A stretch of DNA of 64,000 nucleotides, from assembly GCA_949825025.1 (NCBI GenBank), contig OX463784.1, positions 22,503,868-22,567,867 on the forward strand, in the 5' to 3' direction. Below the pieces are notes generated by a model. The model worked only from the letters and a program-made list of their open reading frames with translations, was not told where the DNA came from and searched no databases. This document shows positions 21,716-49,431 of the stretch, one piece after another (within the stretch, counting starts at the first letter, position 1; every line of letters begins with the position of its first letter). The stretch is from Siphlonurus alternatus. Its lineage: Eukaryota > Arthropoda > Insecta > Ephemeroptera > Siphlonuridae. The translations under genes were made by a program, and so were the position numbers.

Positions 21716-22046
21716 ATGAAGTATCAAGACACTCATTTTTTTTATTGCAGAAATTGATAGAGCGTGCAAACTAATGGTACCAAAATTTTTTTCAGATTTT
21801 TTAGAGCCCGGGAAGTATTTTTAAAAAAATTATTAAAAGTTCTTTTTGTGACGTCACAAGACGCCGTTCCTTAAGAAAAAGATCGATAGGATAGGAACCT
21901 CGTGACGTCAAAAAAAAAAAAAGGAATTTCAACAGTTTTTTTAAAAATACTTCCCGGGCTCTAAAAAATCAGAAAAAAATCAGAGTAGCATAACTTTGCA
22001 CGCTCTATTCATTTCTGAAATAAAAAATTGAGTTCGATACTCCATT
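21716..22046. mobile_element. F1 foldback MITE, copy 3
   Basis: Full-length diverged copy. Ends ATGAAGTATCAAGACACTC / GAGTTCGATACTCCAT, core with GTGACGTCAC. Downstream of gene B. Confidence 0.8.
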
Positions 22047-22949
22047 TATGAATTGAAATATCTAGAAAAAGTTAGAAACTCAAGATTACTAAGAAATAAT
22101 TAGAAAAAATATGTTTACCAGGATGTAGGCAATTTAAAAAAAAAAAAAAAAAAAAAACTCATTTACGTAATAAACTTAACAACCGCTTTGTTTGTAAGCG
22201 ATTCTAGCCAGTCTACGAGGGAGAAATGAAACATATTTTCTTTAAAATGACTAGACTGAGTAAACTTCTGACCTCCTATCACAAATCGAATATATCTTTT
22301 GGAGCTGCAGCGCCCAGCTAACGAGGCAGGAGTAAAGTTAATGCTGTCCTGATGAGCGACCTCTTTACAAAGTTTATAAGTCAATGTGATCTCTAATTGA
22401 TATTACCATTATTAGTCTTAAATTAATATTAGAACCCTTTTTTTAGCAAGAAGGACGTCATCCAAATTTCTCATTTTTTGAAGTCAGTATAATTAATTAA
22501 TGACGCTTAAAGTTGTTAGAGATCATAGCCATGATATTCTGCTGCTGTATTCATGTGACTATACTATGAAATGTTTATTGTTCTGTGATTTTTCTTTAGA
22601 GTGATGCAATTTCATAAAAAATGAGATGTCATATATACAAAGCAAGAAACGGGTCCAAGAACCAACGCTTCTTCTATCTATGGTTTTTTTAAATGTTATG
22701 AACTACTCTTCAGAATAATAAAAAATAAAATTAAATTGTAAATATTATTATTTACTAATTTTAATTTAAACTAGCGACAAAAAATGTGTAAGAGATTTAT
22801 GAAATAATTATATCAGTTTTATGTTATAGTACGAAGTTAATAATAAAAAAAATTGAAAATAAGAGAAATTCTAATTATATAAATAATTATTTTCTAGTTT
22901 AAAGAGGACTAGACAGTAGAAGGACAAAATTGAAATCTAAGTGAAAGAG

Positions 22950-23097
22950 AAAATGTTACAGTACCTGATATGTTAGCTACTGATAGGGGATGTAATGGTA
23001 GACGAGAACATTTTATTTTTTTTTTCATAATTTTAATAATTTTTTCATATATATAGGATTTTTTTTAACATTGTACGCGTTACCTTACCCTCAATAA
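22950..23097. mobile_element. Foldback element F5, right-arm fragment
   Basis: ACCTGATATGTTAGCTACTG, then GAGAACATTTTATTT and GCGTTACCTTACCCT match the right half of 15687-16042. The left arm is absent. Confidence 0.6.
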
Positions 23098-23340
23098 TAA
23101 TTAAAATGTTTATTGAGCAGAAAAACAAAATACTTATATCTTTATACAAAATGCATAAAACGTTAATTGCTCAATTGGTGGCTGAAAAAGGATATCCCAT
23201 TCACATGAAGTGTTCAGCCACCCAACTACTATCAGACATTTCAAAGAAATTAAACTACTTCGTCAAAAACAAAATACATGCATAAAATATTTAGAGGCCA
23301 GATAAATATATATTCCTTGTTTCTAAGGATAGTTGGTTCA

Positions 23341-23775
23341 AAGAATTAATAATCCTACAACTCTTAAGACTTTGGATCACCTTTTCGTATTTCCTATGCT
23401 TCCCCATGTTATTTTTGATGTCCCTTTTTTTCAGAAACTAATAATCGTACAACTTTGCTTGATACCTTAAAATAAACATCAGTTCATTAGCTATATGCAA
23501 CAATGCTTTTATTTTTTTAAATTTCTAATCAAATTGAATTTTAATTACAGTTTTAATTTTGAGAATTAAAAATTAAAATAAAATTACAATTAAAATTCAA
23601 TTTTAATTGAATTTAAAAAAAATAAAAGCATTGGTACATATAGCTAATGAACTAGTGTTTATTTTAAGGTATCAAGCAAAGTTGTATGATTATTAGTTTC
23701 TGAAAAAAAGCGACATCAGAAATAACATGGGGAAGCATAGGAAATACGAAAAGGTGATCCAGAGTCTTAATTGGC
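23341..23775. mobile_element. Large palindromic repeat
   Basis: Arms of up to about 190 bp: CTTAAGACTTTGGATCACCT.., CATGTTATTTTTGATGTCCC.., AGCTATATGCAACAATGC on the left. Their complements CGAAAAGGTGATCCAGAGTC, GACATCAGAAATAACATGG, ATTGGTACATATAGCTAATG on the right. Centre is AT-rich. Between genes B and C; no ORF. Confidence 0.8.
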
Positions 23776-24060
23776 TTATCTGAAAACATCGTCAGAGTTC
23801 AAGTGAAGTCCCCCAAACAATACACAAAGTGAACTGATAGTAGCTACTCTGATTCTCAGGCAAGTGTTCCAGTCTTATTGAACATATAACTGTATTATAC
23901 TGTATATGAAAACTTATTATTAGAATATAACGTATGCTTTAATTTTTTTGTTATATTATTACACCATATGTATTTAGTATTGTGTAGGAAGTATATTGTA
24001 ATTATCATAATTGCGTTGGAAAAATATTTGAAGGCAATATTTTATTGATTGTTACAAATG

Positions 24061-24325
24061 ATACACACTGTGTATGTAAGCAAAATTGTAAAAAAATAAA
24101 AAAGGAAATTATTTTTTTAAAACACACAAGTTCGCACACATATAATGTATATATTGATGTAATATACAGTGTTTGAAAAGACAAAAAAAAAAAAAAAAAT
24201 ACAAAAAAAATACATGAAATAAATATTTATAAAATATTCTTTCCTTTCCAATGCAGTATTAAAATATATTAAGTTGATATTACACATCAAATTCTTAGCG
24301 ACAATAGACGTGTAATATAACAACA
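24061..24325 (+). promoter_or_regulatory. Gene C upstream block and leader
   Basis: TTTTTTTAAAACACACAAGT at 24112-24131, about 195-215 bp before ATG, is related to the blocks upstream of A and B. CATCAAATTCTTAGCGACAA then TAGACGTGTAATATAAC at 24286-24321 matches the A and B leaders. Confidence 0.5.
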
Positions 24326-38291
<13,966 letters not shown>

Positions 38292-38886
38292 TAACAATGT
38301 AAATCAGGTTAAGAAATGAATGACAAATAAATAAAAAGTAGATTTTTAAATTGATCAAATAATAATGATACAAAAAAAAAAAAGGTAAAAAAAAAAATCA
38401 ACAATCGACCCCTTGAAAACTATCTCGTAAAACTATACTGTGTTCAGTATATGATTTTAATTTCTTATTAATTCAGTGCTGACAGACTAACTAACTAAAT
38501 TATTTCAAATTAAAAATTAAATTTTATTAGGGTACATTTTATCCATAACATGTGTCCTTTTAGAGTATGATATTTTCTCAAAATGACACAAATTTCTTAA
38601 ATAATTACTGTATATTAAAAGTATTGTTTATTTAAAGCTGTTAAAAAATAATAAATAAATAAATAAATAAAAAACTTCACCTCAATATACTAGTATTCCT
38701 TTTCTGTTGCACAATAAAACAATTAACTTGCAGAACACAAATTTCATCAAGCTCCAATTCGACTTCAAATCAACACAAGTTAAACAATCAACACTGCTGT
38801 TCAATATGGAAGATGTAAGGTGACGTTGATTGATGGCTTGGCAAGGAGAGGAGATATCGAAGCTAACATCGCATTAGAGGAGATCA

Positions 38887-39020
<134 letters not shown>

Positions 39021-39863
39021 AGGGTGATACTTCTCCACTACTGCTCCATTACAACTTCGTTAATGATGATATCAAGCGTTGTTGACTTGCCTTGAGGCTG
39101 TAAACAATTATTTTCTCTTTTTTTATAAAAAAATGCATTGAGAAATTGAGTTCCAAAACAGTTTCAGTTAGCTTTGCGTCATTAAAAGGGGTTTTAAAAT
39201 ATGCGTATTTTTTTTTAAAATAAAACAGATACTTTGATATTTTTATTATTGTGAATAAGAGAGAAATAATAATAAAAGTAAGTTTCCTTTGATTTCTAAG
39301 AATTTTTATTTTTAATGTAACTAATAGAAAGATGGTTGATTTCTGTGATTATAAATATAATAATTATATACCTTTATACACTTGTTGAAGTCACAAATGT
39401 TTTCTCTACTTTATAGTTTTTGGAAGCTGCACTTGACATTTATCAGATATTGTTATGCATTAGTAATTTAATCGCTACATTGCTAGAAAATTAATCATGA
39501 TGCAAGTTAAAATTGAATAAAAGATAAATTATTTGGCTGAATTAATTTAGCGACTATACGTTAAAAGATAGAATATCATTTAAATTTTTAATCCACAAGG
39601 GGAGTTTAAATACATTCATATTATCGAGATAATATTAATGTACTGTACGAATCTTTGTTATGACTTTCTTAATGCTTAATGCATTCGCGTTCAATAAATT
39701 TAGAAGAATATTTTTAGCTTTAGATTTAAGAAGAGATATCTTGAGTTAATTATCTTTAAAACTGATAAGGGAATTTTTTTTTACTGACGTGAACAATGTT
39801 ATCCTGTATAACCAGTTGTTTGAAATATAAATAAATTATTAACAAAAAAAAAAATAAAACAAA

Positions 39864-40007
<144 letters not shown>

Positions 40008-41303
40008 CATCGATTTCTGACATATCCATACGGACCCACACCGGGGAAGACGAATATAATAATATATGCTTTCATACTAACCACGGTTTGTATATGCGAA
40101 ACTCCCAGATGTTAACCGTGATTTATATAACATGATATAAAGTATTATAAAGATAACTTATCCCTGAATTAATTCCACCCATCATGAATGCTATGAATAT
40201 GCAATTTATTAAAAATTGTAGTAAATCAATATATAAAATATTCGTTATGGAAATATAAGGCAGTTTGATAGTGAAATATTCTCTCTTGCATTTTTTATAG
40301 CTCCATCATGAATGCTAATTAAATCATAAAACTTCAATCCTTCTGCAGAGAAATAAAAATATTTCTGAGAAATTTTCTGCTTTAAAGTTCGAAAAAATTA
40401 ATTATTTATATTTCAATTTAAGTAATGCATTTTATTTATGCATTTTGTTTGTAACTAAAGATTCAAAGCATGTCACTTCAAGTTACAATAAAAGAAATTA
40501 TAAAATATTATATATACTATACAAACAGAGAAGTAAAACCGAAAGAAAATATTTTAGTTCGAACAGAAGTTCTTATGAAAGTAAAATTAATATTGCAAGG
40601 ATACTAGACTTATTTAAAAGAAGTATTAAGTATTTTATTTGATAAAAAAGTTTATTTTTTACTTTATATACAGAAGAAAAAGTTAACACAAAAAGAGAGG
40701 TTAAAAATTGTTTTGCAACCAAAGTCTTCTAAATTATAATTTGCCTTGCAAAACTAAGGGTACGTGGAAACCTTAGTCAAGATGGTCAGACCTATTTGTT
40801 TAATGTATTGTGAGCAAAGAGTTCTGCTCGTTGTTTGTAACAAAAGTATTGTTGGTAATGTCTGTCCTGTGAAAGAACAACATTGGGACATTTAATACAT
40901 GTTATGATTGATTGCTTGATATTTTGGGTCTATTGACACATTTTGGTCATATATGCCCCCAGTTACAAGTTACCTTATATGTAAAAATACAGTTATAAAA
41001 TTGATGAGGGCTACTAGCGACAACATTACGGTCTATGAACTCTGGGTGGTAAAATGACGTCATCGTCCTATCAAAATGTCAGAATTAAATTAGTAATATA
41101 AATTATAATAAGAAATAGCTACTTTTGATATTTGTTTTTATAAAATTTGTTTGATACAAAAAATAAGCATTTGTAATAAAATTGTTATGATCATATATAT
41201 TATTTGATAATCAATTACCTTTGTCAATACAATATACATTATTACTTTCTTCAAATTGCATTCATATTTGCACAAATAACCAAAAAATAAAGATTGCAGT
41301 TTA

Positions 41304-41762
41304 TTAAGGCTTAACCTGAGAAATTTGGAGGAAAAATTCGCTACAACAGATTTTCTTCAAATTAATTTGGTGGACTTACAGCAATCGCCAAATTAGCTCT
41401 GAATTTTTTCGGAATTTTTTAACCGTTGGTTTAATTATAATTAATTTATTTAAATGAGAATTTTGTATCCTTCCAATGTTAAATTTGTTAATTAGCATTG
41501 CAAAAAAACTATACAACAGATTCTTTTACTTTTTTTTTTTTACTAAAACCTAATTTTTTAGACTATTTTTCTGAATTGTTTTCATATATTTTGAACCGTG
41601 GCGATGATCGTTTCCTATATGTCATGAGAAATGTGGCAACGTTCTCAAGGACTGATGTCACCACCCCCTCCTAAAAATTTATTCGCATTCCAATGCAAAC
41701 AGTGTTGCCACTATAGCCACGCCTCTTGACCTTGACAGACAAATTCTCAGGTTATACCTTAA
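41304..41762. mobile_element. TTAA-flanked MITE, copy 2
   Basis: Second copy, co-linear with 9315-9782 (shared internal ACCGTGGCGATGATCGTTTC and GCCACGCCTCTTGACCTTG). TTAA at both ends. Confidence 0.75.
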
Positions 41763-43891
41763 AAACTCAATTTTATAAATTTAAAAAAGTTTTTTTCTTA
41801 GAACACTTTATTTTCATTGCATATAAATAACATTGCATGAAATATGTGACAGTTTTATTATAATACAGAATATATATTTTGAGTAAGAATAATATCAGAG
41901 GGGAGTGACTCCTTGTTTTTAAGACACACGAAGGGAAGATGTCATTATTTGGAAAGCTATTTGTTCGTCTAATCTTACAGACGTGGAAATTTTATCTTGA
42001 GTTACAGGGGAGTGAACACTCTGATATGTAAATTTTATTGTGGAATTTAATTATGTTAATATCATGCTACTAGTGAAATTATTGTATTATATATATGATG
42101 TATTTATTAAATGTGTTTCGTGTAGGTATCATTACTTAGTATATGTAGCCAATATGGATATGGACCGTGATGTTGGAAATTAAGAACAATATTTACCCAG
42201 CATAAATTTCTTCTTTTTATAATTAACTATATTGATGTTTGTGAAAACTACATACCTAAAGACTACATTTTAAATAAATTCAGAATCAGAAAAATAAAAT
42301 TATCCATTAAATAATAATTAATTTCGTTTAATAATAATAAATACATTAAACGTCAATATAATTCAAATTAAAAAGCACATTGGTTAATATTAGTTGTGAT
42401 TATTAAATTTTTGTTTAATAACGCCCCCAAGAAATGTGGAAAAAATTAATAAATAAAATTTTATAGGGTTACTGTGAATAATAGTTATACTATTTCTTTC
42501 CTGTCGATTGTTTGACGAACAGTATTATTAATATTCATCACGATTTAATAAATATAAAATGAAATTGTTGGTAAAACTTTTTATCATTTCATGCAATGAA
42601 GTGAGATGATGCGTTTGAGAAATGTTAAACAATGACGTAATTATTATTTTAACTACTAATTTATTATCGTACATGCAAAATAGGTTCAACGATTAATTAA
42701 TAAAGTAGGACCTAAGTTAACAAAAAATAATAAAAAAATAGATAAATAGAGAGCATTAAATATACAATACATTTCATTGTGTTACGTTACACAGCATGTT
42801 GTGTATTATACAAAATCAATATTATACATAAAATATTTATTAAATCTCTAAATATATATTTCAATAATCTTTGTAACACATGTGTTTTATGAAAAGTGCT
42901 TCAGTTAGCATTGTTTGCCTCACAATTTTTTAATATTTCAGAAATACTTGTTTAGACAGGCACACACTTTAGTAATAAATTTTCTTGGTATTTGTTGGAA
43001 TATTGGATGTTGATGTTTTCAATTTTATTGTACAAAGTTAATTTCATCATAAATTGTTACCATCATACGGAAAAAAACCTCCATGCTAGGACTCGTTTTT
43101 TTTATTGTTTATTTTTTTACAACATGAGTGCAATAGGAGTACTAAATTTTAAAAGAACGAGTTAAAAGAATGAAAAATAAGTCACCTTTTCCTACACTAA
43201 CTGTAAGAGGATTTAAATCATTAACAACAATTAAGGTATTGATACTGTTGATTATCAAACAAGACATGAACATAATTATCAAAAAAATATTGATTACATT
43301 CCCTTTTAAATTGATACATACTACCAAACAACTCCACCCATTTCATCTCATTATCGCTGAGACATTTTTGTTTCTGTAGTTACAAAGAATCCTCCGACCG
43401 CCTCTCCATTTCGACACATCAGACTCCTTGGTTATGAAGAGCGCTCGATATTTGAGATGATAACTTTGATTGGAAACTCCCTCTCCACCTCCCTCGATAT
43501 CTCTCGGAGGAGAGAAAATAAAATTATGATGTCATTTTTTTTATTATTGGATTTCTCACTCGTATGCTTTCTTCATTCTAACCGTTTGTTTTCCATTTTA
43601 AAATTAAAATTTTTTACATTGTTTACTGAATCATACATGCAAAAATTATTAAATTATTAATTTTTTATTATTTTTATTGTAGTTATAATAATATAATAAT
43701 TTCAATTAATATTAAAGTGCGTAGTAATACGTATAATCTATATAGTTCATATTAAAATAAATTAATTGAAATGTCCACGAAATTATTATATTGATTTAAC
43801 AAAATAATTTGCAGTAGAGCAGTGTCAATAGGTCATTATCCTTATTATAATGTAAATAGATTGATAAATATTTAATTAATTAATAATAAAT
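41763..43891. other. AT-rich non-coding region
   Basis: No recognisable repeat apart from simple AT-rich DNA. A slightly GC-richer patch at 43390-43510 (CCTCCGACCGCCTCTCC.., CTCCCTCTCCACCTCCCTC) has no ORF support. Confidence 0.4.
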
Positions 43892-44195
43892 AATGAAGTA
43901 TCGACCTTAATTTTTTTATTGCAGAAATGGATAGAGGGTGCAATGTTATGCTACCCTGACTTTTTCAGATTTTTAGAGCCCGAAAACTATTTTTAAAAAA
44001 AATATTGAAAGTCCTTTTTGTGACGTCACGAGGCGGCAAGTCCTATGAGCGGTGTCTCGTGACATCACAAAAAGAATTTTCAATATTTTTTTAAAAATAG
44101 TTCCCGGGCTCTAAAAAATCTGAAAAAAATCAGGGTAGCATAACTTTGCACCCTCTATCCATTTCTGCAATAAAAAATGAGGTCGATACTTCATT
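43892..44195. mobile_element. F1 foldback MITE, copy 6
   Basis: Copy with a shortened core (about 304 bp), ends ATGAAGTATCGACC / GGTCGATACTTCATT. Intergenic. The short ORF that crosses it has no independent support. Confidence 0.8.
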
Positions 44196-44439
44196 GGTTC
44201 CGACTGAAAAAGAATAAGTTCACAGTCATGCAAAAATAAATAAGATCGGTGAATGTTTACTAATATGCGATACGAGGATTTCTGAATCTTATGTGGCAAT
44301 AGAGGCTTCAAGTGATTCGCTCTCGCTGCGCAACTGTTTGTCGCTAAGGTCCATCTTGCACTTAAAAATGAAGCAAAGTGTTTTTTTTAACTTTTCTCGG
44401 TTATAAATCAAGTAAAAAATCTAAATTTTGAATTATCTA

Positions 44440-44625
44440 CTTTATTGTTCAGTTTGGACCAAAGTTCTTTAAAGGAATTTTCCCTAAAAAAATCTTATTC
44501 TTGGTGAAAAAACGAATTCACGTTTTTTTGTTGTTTTTTTACATAGGTTTGGTATTGCGGGTGGGAACACCGAAAAATCAGCTGACTTGAAGCCTCTATC
44601 TGAACTAGAAGTCTCGCAACATCCA
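44440..44625 (+). repeat. Dispersed repeat, copy 2
   Basis: TTCAGTTTGGACCAAAGTTC .. GAATTCACGTTTTTT .. AGCTGACTTGAAGCCTCT. Same order as 28851-29030; family unknown. Confidence 0.55.
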
Positions 44626-45361
44626 CAGCATGAGAACTGATTCTTAAATTAATAATGCAATAAAAAACATTATGCTCCCAATATAATACAGGTCTTAGCT
44701 CAAGGCAAATATTGAAATGAATTGGATGATTATAAAGTACATTCCTGAAGTTGGGATCACGTATAAAATAACTGAAGAAACTGTGGAAACTTATACTAGG
44801 ATGTTTCCGTTATTTTTCTTTCAATGAAGGAGTTTTGCAATGCATCAATGGAAATTTACAGTTCAATGCAAATTGATGCCTTTTTTTTGTTGAATATTTG
44901 GATACAGGACTATATTGCATTTTTTTTATTCAGATTTTTTAAAACATTTAAAGTCATGCTGCAAAATGCTTCAATGCAAATATTTAACACAAAAGCAAAT
45001 AGAAAAGACGATTATGACAGAGTGTTTTGCAACATGATTTTAAGTGTTAAAAAATATCTGAAATTTTTTCAATATACATGGAATAACTCTCAGTTCTTAC
45101 TCCAAATGTATAATAAAATTTCATGTAGGTTGTCGATTGTCTGTAAATAGTTAATAACGCGTTCTAAATATAGCAGAACTAACTGTCGCTTCAGTGTCAC
45201 AGGTGTAGTACTATACTGTAGCACCAACATAAGAACATTGAACATGATGTACGATCATTACTTTACATGAATAAACTCCAAGGAGTCTCATTATTATCGT
45301 GAAGTTAGCCAAGTCTGTTAATTGAATTTTCCTCGCTTGGTTTGTGATCAGTTGGATAACA

Positions 45362-45532
45362 ATGGAGCTCATTCTCCCATTGTTGTCACCTTGTAATCTC
45401 TTCTTCCGCCTCACACAACATTGTTGTGATCAGGAGCCAACATGTTCCACTTCGTGTGTGATCAAGTGCTTTGAGAGACTCAAGTTAAACAACAGAAAGT
45501 CATTATGTGATTTACGACTGTTTAATATCTAG
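45362..45532 (+). CDS. Possible small cysteine-rich ORF
   Basis: From ATG 45362, 56 codons: MELILPLLSPCNLFFRL then HCC..TCSTSCVIKCF. The hydrophobic start and clustered cysteines are suggestive of a small secreted peptide. There is no homologue, splice or promoter evidence, and chance is quite possible. Confidence 0.15.
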   Translation: MELILPLLSPCNLFFRLTQHCCDQEPTCSTSCVIKCFERLKLNNRKSLCDLRLFNI

Positions 45533-46807
45533 GTATAAAGTCGAATAATTGTATTTAATATTAATCAAGAGCGTTGTTTTCTGAAAAGAGCTGTAGATGG
45601 CGTGGGTGTCTACACTTGGTGTTAGACATAAAGTCGATATTTATTCGAAGTATCGTGAGATCTCGTGATACTGTCTAACTTCAAACTTACAAAATACTTC
45701 TTCACAACTTGGGCTTTGCATTTTAACGTAAAACTTTTAAACATGCTGTTGCCTAATACTGTATTTTGGGTTAATAATAGATGGAAGGAGAAAAAATATT
45801 AAAAATAGAAATAAATTTAAATAAAAATATTACATGTCTACTACATTTTATGTCTAAATACGTGACAATGAAGTGTACTTTAACTTCACTATGTAAAAAC
45901 TACCAACAGTACATTAAACTCAGTCTTTGCCAAATCAGTTTCATATATACTTCATTACTTAAGTAACAGTATATTTGGTTACAAAATACAACAAGGGATA
46001 TTATATTAAAAAAGTTGGAGCATCATTCTATGAAGTTTTTTGTCACACATGTAAGTACGAAATGGTGTACGTTATTATTATATATTTATGACGCGTCCCT
46101 TTTTTTTAGGGGAGGTTTATAGAAAATACATGGGGGACTATTGTAATAAATTCTATGTTTTTTACCATCCATCTTTTTAAGTTATAATATATATTGAGTA
46201 CCATAATATTGTGACAATATTAAAGTATAAATCACAAAGAAGTCCATGAAATATTAAAGTATTGTTAGAGTGTGGATAAAAGCATGATGGAAAAAATGTC
46301 ATCCGATATTTTCTTTGTCTTTACTGAACTATTGTAGGATAACTTGAAAATTCCCCGCTCTTTATGGAGCAATGATTTTGTGGTTTTCTTGCAAACTACA
46401 CTATTATCGGTCACATTTAACAGGGTTATGGTCGGAAGCGCTCGGGAGTCATTCGGCTCGGCTCGGCCAGTGATGTTCTTCTTTACAAACCGGCTACCAA
46501 TTACTGAGAGCGTTACAAACACGACCATGAGCCAGTTAAATGGGGCGGCTAGTGTAGAGCGGATCATGGCCTAGCAATCTATCCCAAAATTTCGTCTCAT
46601 TGTGACTGACTAGACTGAGGAAACCATGGAAATCTGATTCATGATGGTTGCAATTCATGGAAGTTGAAATTACATTACCTTCTGTTTTTTTTTTTTACAG
46701 CTGCTGTCCATACGATTAGTTATCGAGAGCTCACTTCACATATGCAGCAATCTCAGTGATGACGTCACAGTAACGTTACAACCCCCCAAGTATATCGAGG
46801 ATTTACT

Positions 46808-47012
46808 TCACATACAGTTCAACAAATTAAAGATTACACCGGAAGTGCGAGGTTTCTGGACTTTCCAGTTCAAATTTGAACCTGAAACTTTACAGAGATA
46901 TTTATATTATGTATTCCAACTTATCTGCAAAGTTTTAATGTTCATAGTTCAGTCAAAATCCATCCACTTCCGATTACTTCCGGTGGTAATCTTACATTTG
47001 TTGAACTGTATG
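46808..47012. mobile_element. Foldback element with open frame
   Basis: Arms CATACAGTTCAACAAATTAA .. ACACCGGAAGT and ACTTCCGGTGGTAATCTTAC .. TTTGTTGAACTGTATG. The apparently open frame 46701-47060 runs through both arms. Confidence 0.6.
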
Positions 47013-47540
47013 CACGCAGCAGAAGGCACCAGGTGCGTTGTTTTCTCCCACGGGAAGTAGCTTCCTAACAAACTTTCTATCCTAGATCACCTGCAGTCTA
47101 TATTATAAGTCACTTTGAATTACTACAGTAAACTGAATCAACATGCAAATTTTATCTCCAAACTAACCAAATTTGTGTCCCTTTATTTAATGTAAATATC
47201 ATTACAGTTTCTTTAGTTTTCTCAAAAAAAGTAATTTTATCTTTGAATTTCAAATTTGTGCTCAGGTGTATTGAAAATGTAATTTTGAAAATAACAATTT
47301 CAGAATCTGCAGAAACGTAATATGCAACGAGAGTAGTATGCTGCTTTTCGAATTTATTATTTCTAATGTTTCCTTGTCATAATATAACAGTGGAATTGTA
47401 AAAATTATATTTTATTTCATTTTTAAATTGATACGTTACTTTATATTCATTATAGAACTGTTTAGTATCACCTGCCAACTGTTTTATTTATAAATAGGAT
47501 CGAGGCTATAAATAAAATTGAACCATTTTTGTGATAAATG

Positions 47541-47651
47541 TACACTCCTCGACTCTGAAAATTTCTCTCTTTAGCAGCCTTTTTAATCATCATTGAGATA
47601 CACTCACATAGCATGGTGTAAACGGAACTTTTCAGAGGCGATGACTGTACC
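47541..47651. mobile_element. Foldback element F6, diverged copy
   Basis: GTACACTCCTCGACTCTGAA, AGCAGCCTTTTTAATCATC and TTTTCAGAGGCGATGACTGTAC resemble the F6 termini. Confidence 0.5.
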
Positions 47652-48569
47652 GTATATGCAAAAGAATATAAATTTTATTTGCTGCAAGATGGCACTTGAA
47701 TCCACATCACTTAATATAATTAACTTTAATTACAAAAAATTGTTATGAATTTGTTACAAATGCAATGGGAATTCCCCGTTTAAAAAACTAAAAGTACACA
47801 AAATATGAACTATAAAAGTATTATTATACTACATCATGCATGTCCTAGTTAAAGTACATTACTTAAATTAAGTATTCTCACCATTTTTAGGTTACTATTA
47901 TTTTTCATACTTAACTCGATTAAATTTTCTAATAAACATTTAGGTCTGGAATGTCGAGGTGAAACGTCATTTAAAGTCTCCCACATTTTACTGGACATTG
48001 TCACGATATTTTGCCACTCAGTTGAACGTTTGACTGCGGGAAATATAACACTAGGTCACGTGATCGTGAAATGGTCTGAGGTCACGTGACGTGTAGTCAG
48101 AAAAATGAACTTATGTCGTCACTTACATTTAATACTTTTGTTAAATAGAAACTGCTTTAAAGTTTAAATAGGCGGGATTCATTAATTAAAAAGATAGCCA
48201 CGGTTAGCAACAACCTAACTCAAAGATACTAAACATTGTTAATAAGAAACCTGGTCACCTGTTTAATACAATTTAATATTTCTCATATTAATGTTTTTTT
48301 TATTTTATGCATACAAAACGCGAAACTATTATTTAATTTATTTCTTTTTATTGCTTCATATTTATTCTGCAGAAATATATTTTTTCAAATTTTATCACAT
48401 AGTGAACTAGTGTCTTCCTCAGGTGATCTGAGATTAATCAATATGAAAAAAATAAATACAAATCAATGTAATATAAATCTGATGTGTTTATGCAATATTG
48501 TCATCTATGCTTATATATGTGTTTGTGTATTGTATTTAGTTCACGACGGGATCCATGTTGGAAGGTACA

Positions 48570-48685
48570 GTTGGCGCCTCAAAAAATTTCCTCTTGCAGC
48601 CTTGTTAATCACCATGCCCCGTATGAATAACATAAAGCGTTGTGATTAACAAGGTTGTAAGTGTGAAATTTTCCAAGACGACGGA
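48570..48685. mobile_element. Foldback element F6, copy 2
   Basis: GGCGCCTCAAAAAATTTC, GCAGCCTTGTTAATCACCAT / GTGATTAACAAGGTTGT and AAGACGACGGATGTAC. Confidence 0.7.
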
Positions 48686-49065
48686 TGTACATTAGTCGCC
48701 TCTAAGTTGTTCCATTTGCCACTGTTAATCTTTGAGTATATCAAAATGGTAAATAATAATGCTGCAAAATTGAAATTTTCAGAGGTGAAGAGTACAGCCA
48801 TGCAACGTTCAAATAAAAAGAAATTAACATATATGCTAATGTAATATTTTATATCCTTTGTAATATAAAATCATTGTCAATAATAACGCCTTGAGGTTAG
48901 GCAACTTGTTTAGCTTGTAAGTAGAGAGGGTTGCATATGTGGCAGGGGCAAGGTGGTGAGGAGGTGTGATGAGGCATGTCTATATATGAAAATACCTCTC
49001 AGAGTACGAGCCTATTTTATATACTTTGATGAACTAATACTTCGATTGAACATTTACTCACGACA

Positions 49066-49155
<90 letters not shown>
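49066..49155. repeat. (CAAT)n microsatellite
   Basis: About 22 CAAT units. Confidence 0.95.
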
Positions 49156-49156
<1 letters not shown>

Positions 49157-49287
49157 TAATAAAATAAATATATAATATTTTTTAAAATACTTTTTAAAAA
49201 ATATTATATTTATAAATACAATAATTTATTCTTACAATGCAATGTTAAAACATTTATAGACAATATTTATATTATCTCTCATTATAG

Positions 49288-49431
49288 CACCCAATTAAGT
49301 TTGAAGAAATTATTCAAGTCGTGTTAGCATCAGAATGCAATTTTTGGGAAATAAAAATTAAACAAGGAGCCTTAGTAGCCAACATGTGCGCTGCATTGTG
49401 TGGAAAAGTAATTTCAACAAGCAATTTGTAA
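49288..49431 (+). CDS. Possible isolated terminal exon
   Basis: After a good acceptor (CTCTCATTATAG), 47 codons are open (HPIKFEEIIQVVLASECNFW.., GALVANMCAALCGK) to TAA at 49429-49431; only phase 0 is open. A donor-like AAAAGTAATT occurs at 49404. No partner exons were found and I do not recognise the peptide. Confidence 0.2.
   Translation, partial: HPIKFEEIIQVVLASECNFWEIKIKQGALVANMCAALCGKVISTSNL

Larger units (their letters stand above)
20715..24060. other. Intergenic region between genes B and C
   Basis: Composed mainly of F3, F2, F1, an F5 fragment and the 23.3-23.8 kb palindrome. The stretch 22160-22390 is less AT-rich and shares GCTTTGTTTGTAAGCG with other repeats in the window. No supported exon. 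Confidence 0.6.

Noticed and set aside
44111..44311. Short ORFs with the peptide FLLQKWIEGAKLCYPDFF (also at 56.2 and 57.6 kb)
   Set aside because: They are translations of F1 foldback arms; every F1 copy yields the same peptide.
46701..47060. 120-codon open frame after a strong acceptor, apparently coding
   Set aside because: It runs through both arms of an inverted repeat (46808-46845 versus 46976-47012), so the open frame is more likely a by-product of a foldback element.
49066..49155. Possible CRISPR-like array
   Set aside because: It is a simple CAAT microsatellite without spacers, and the DNA is eukaryotic.
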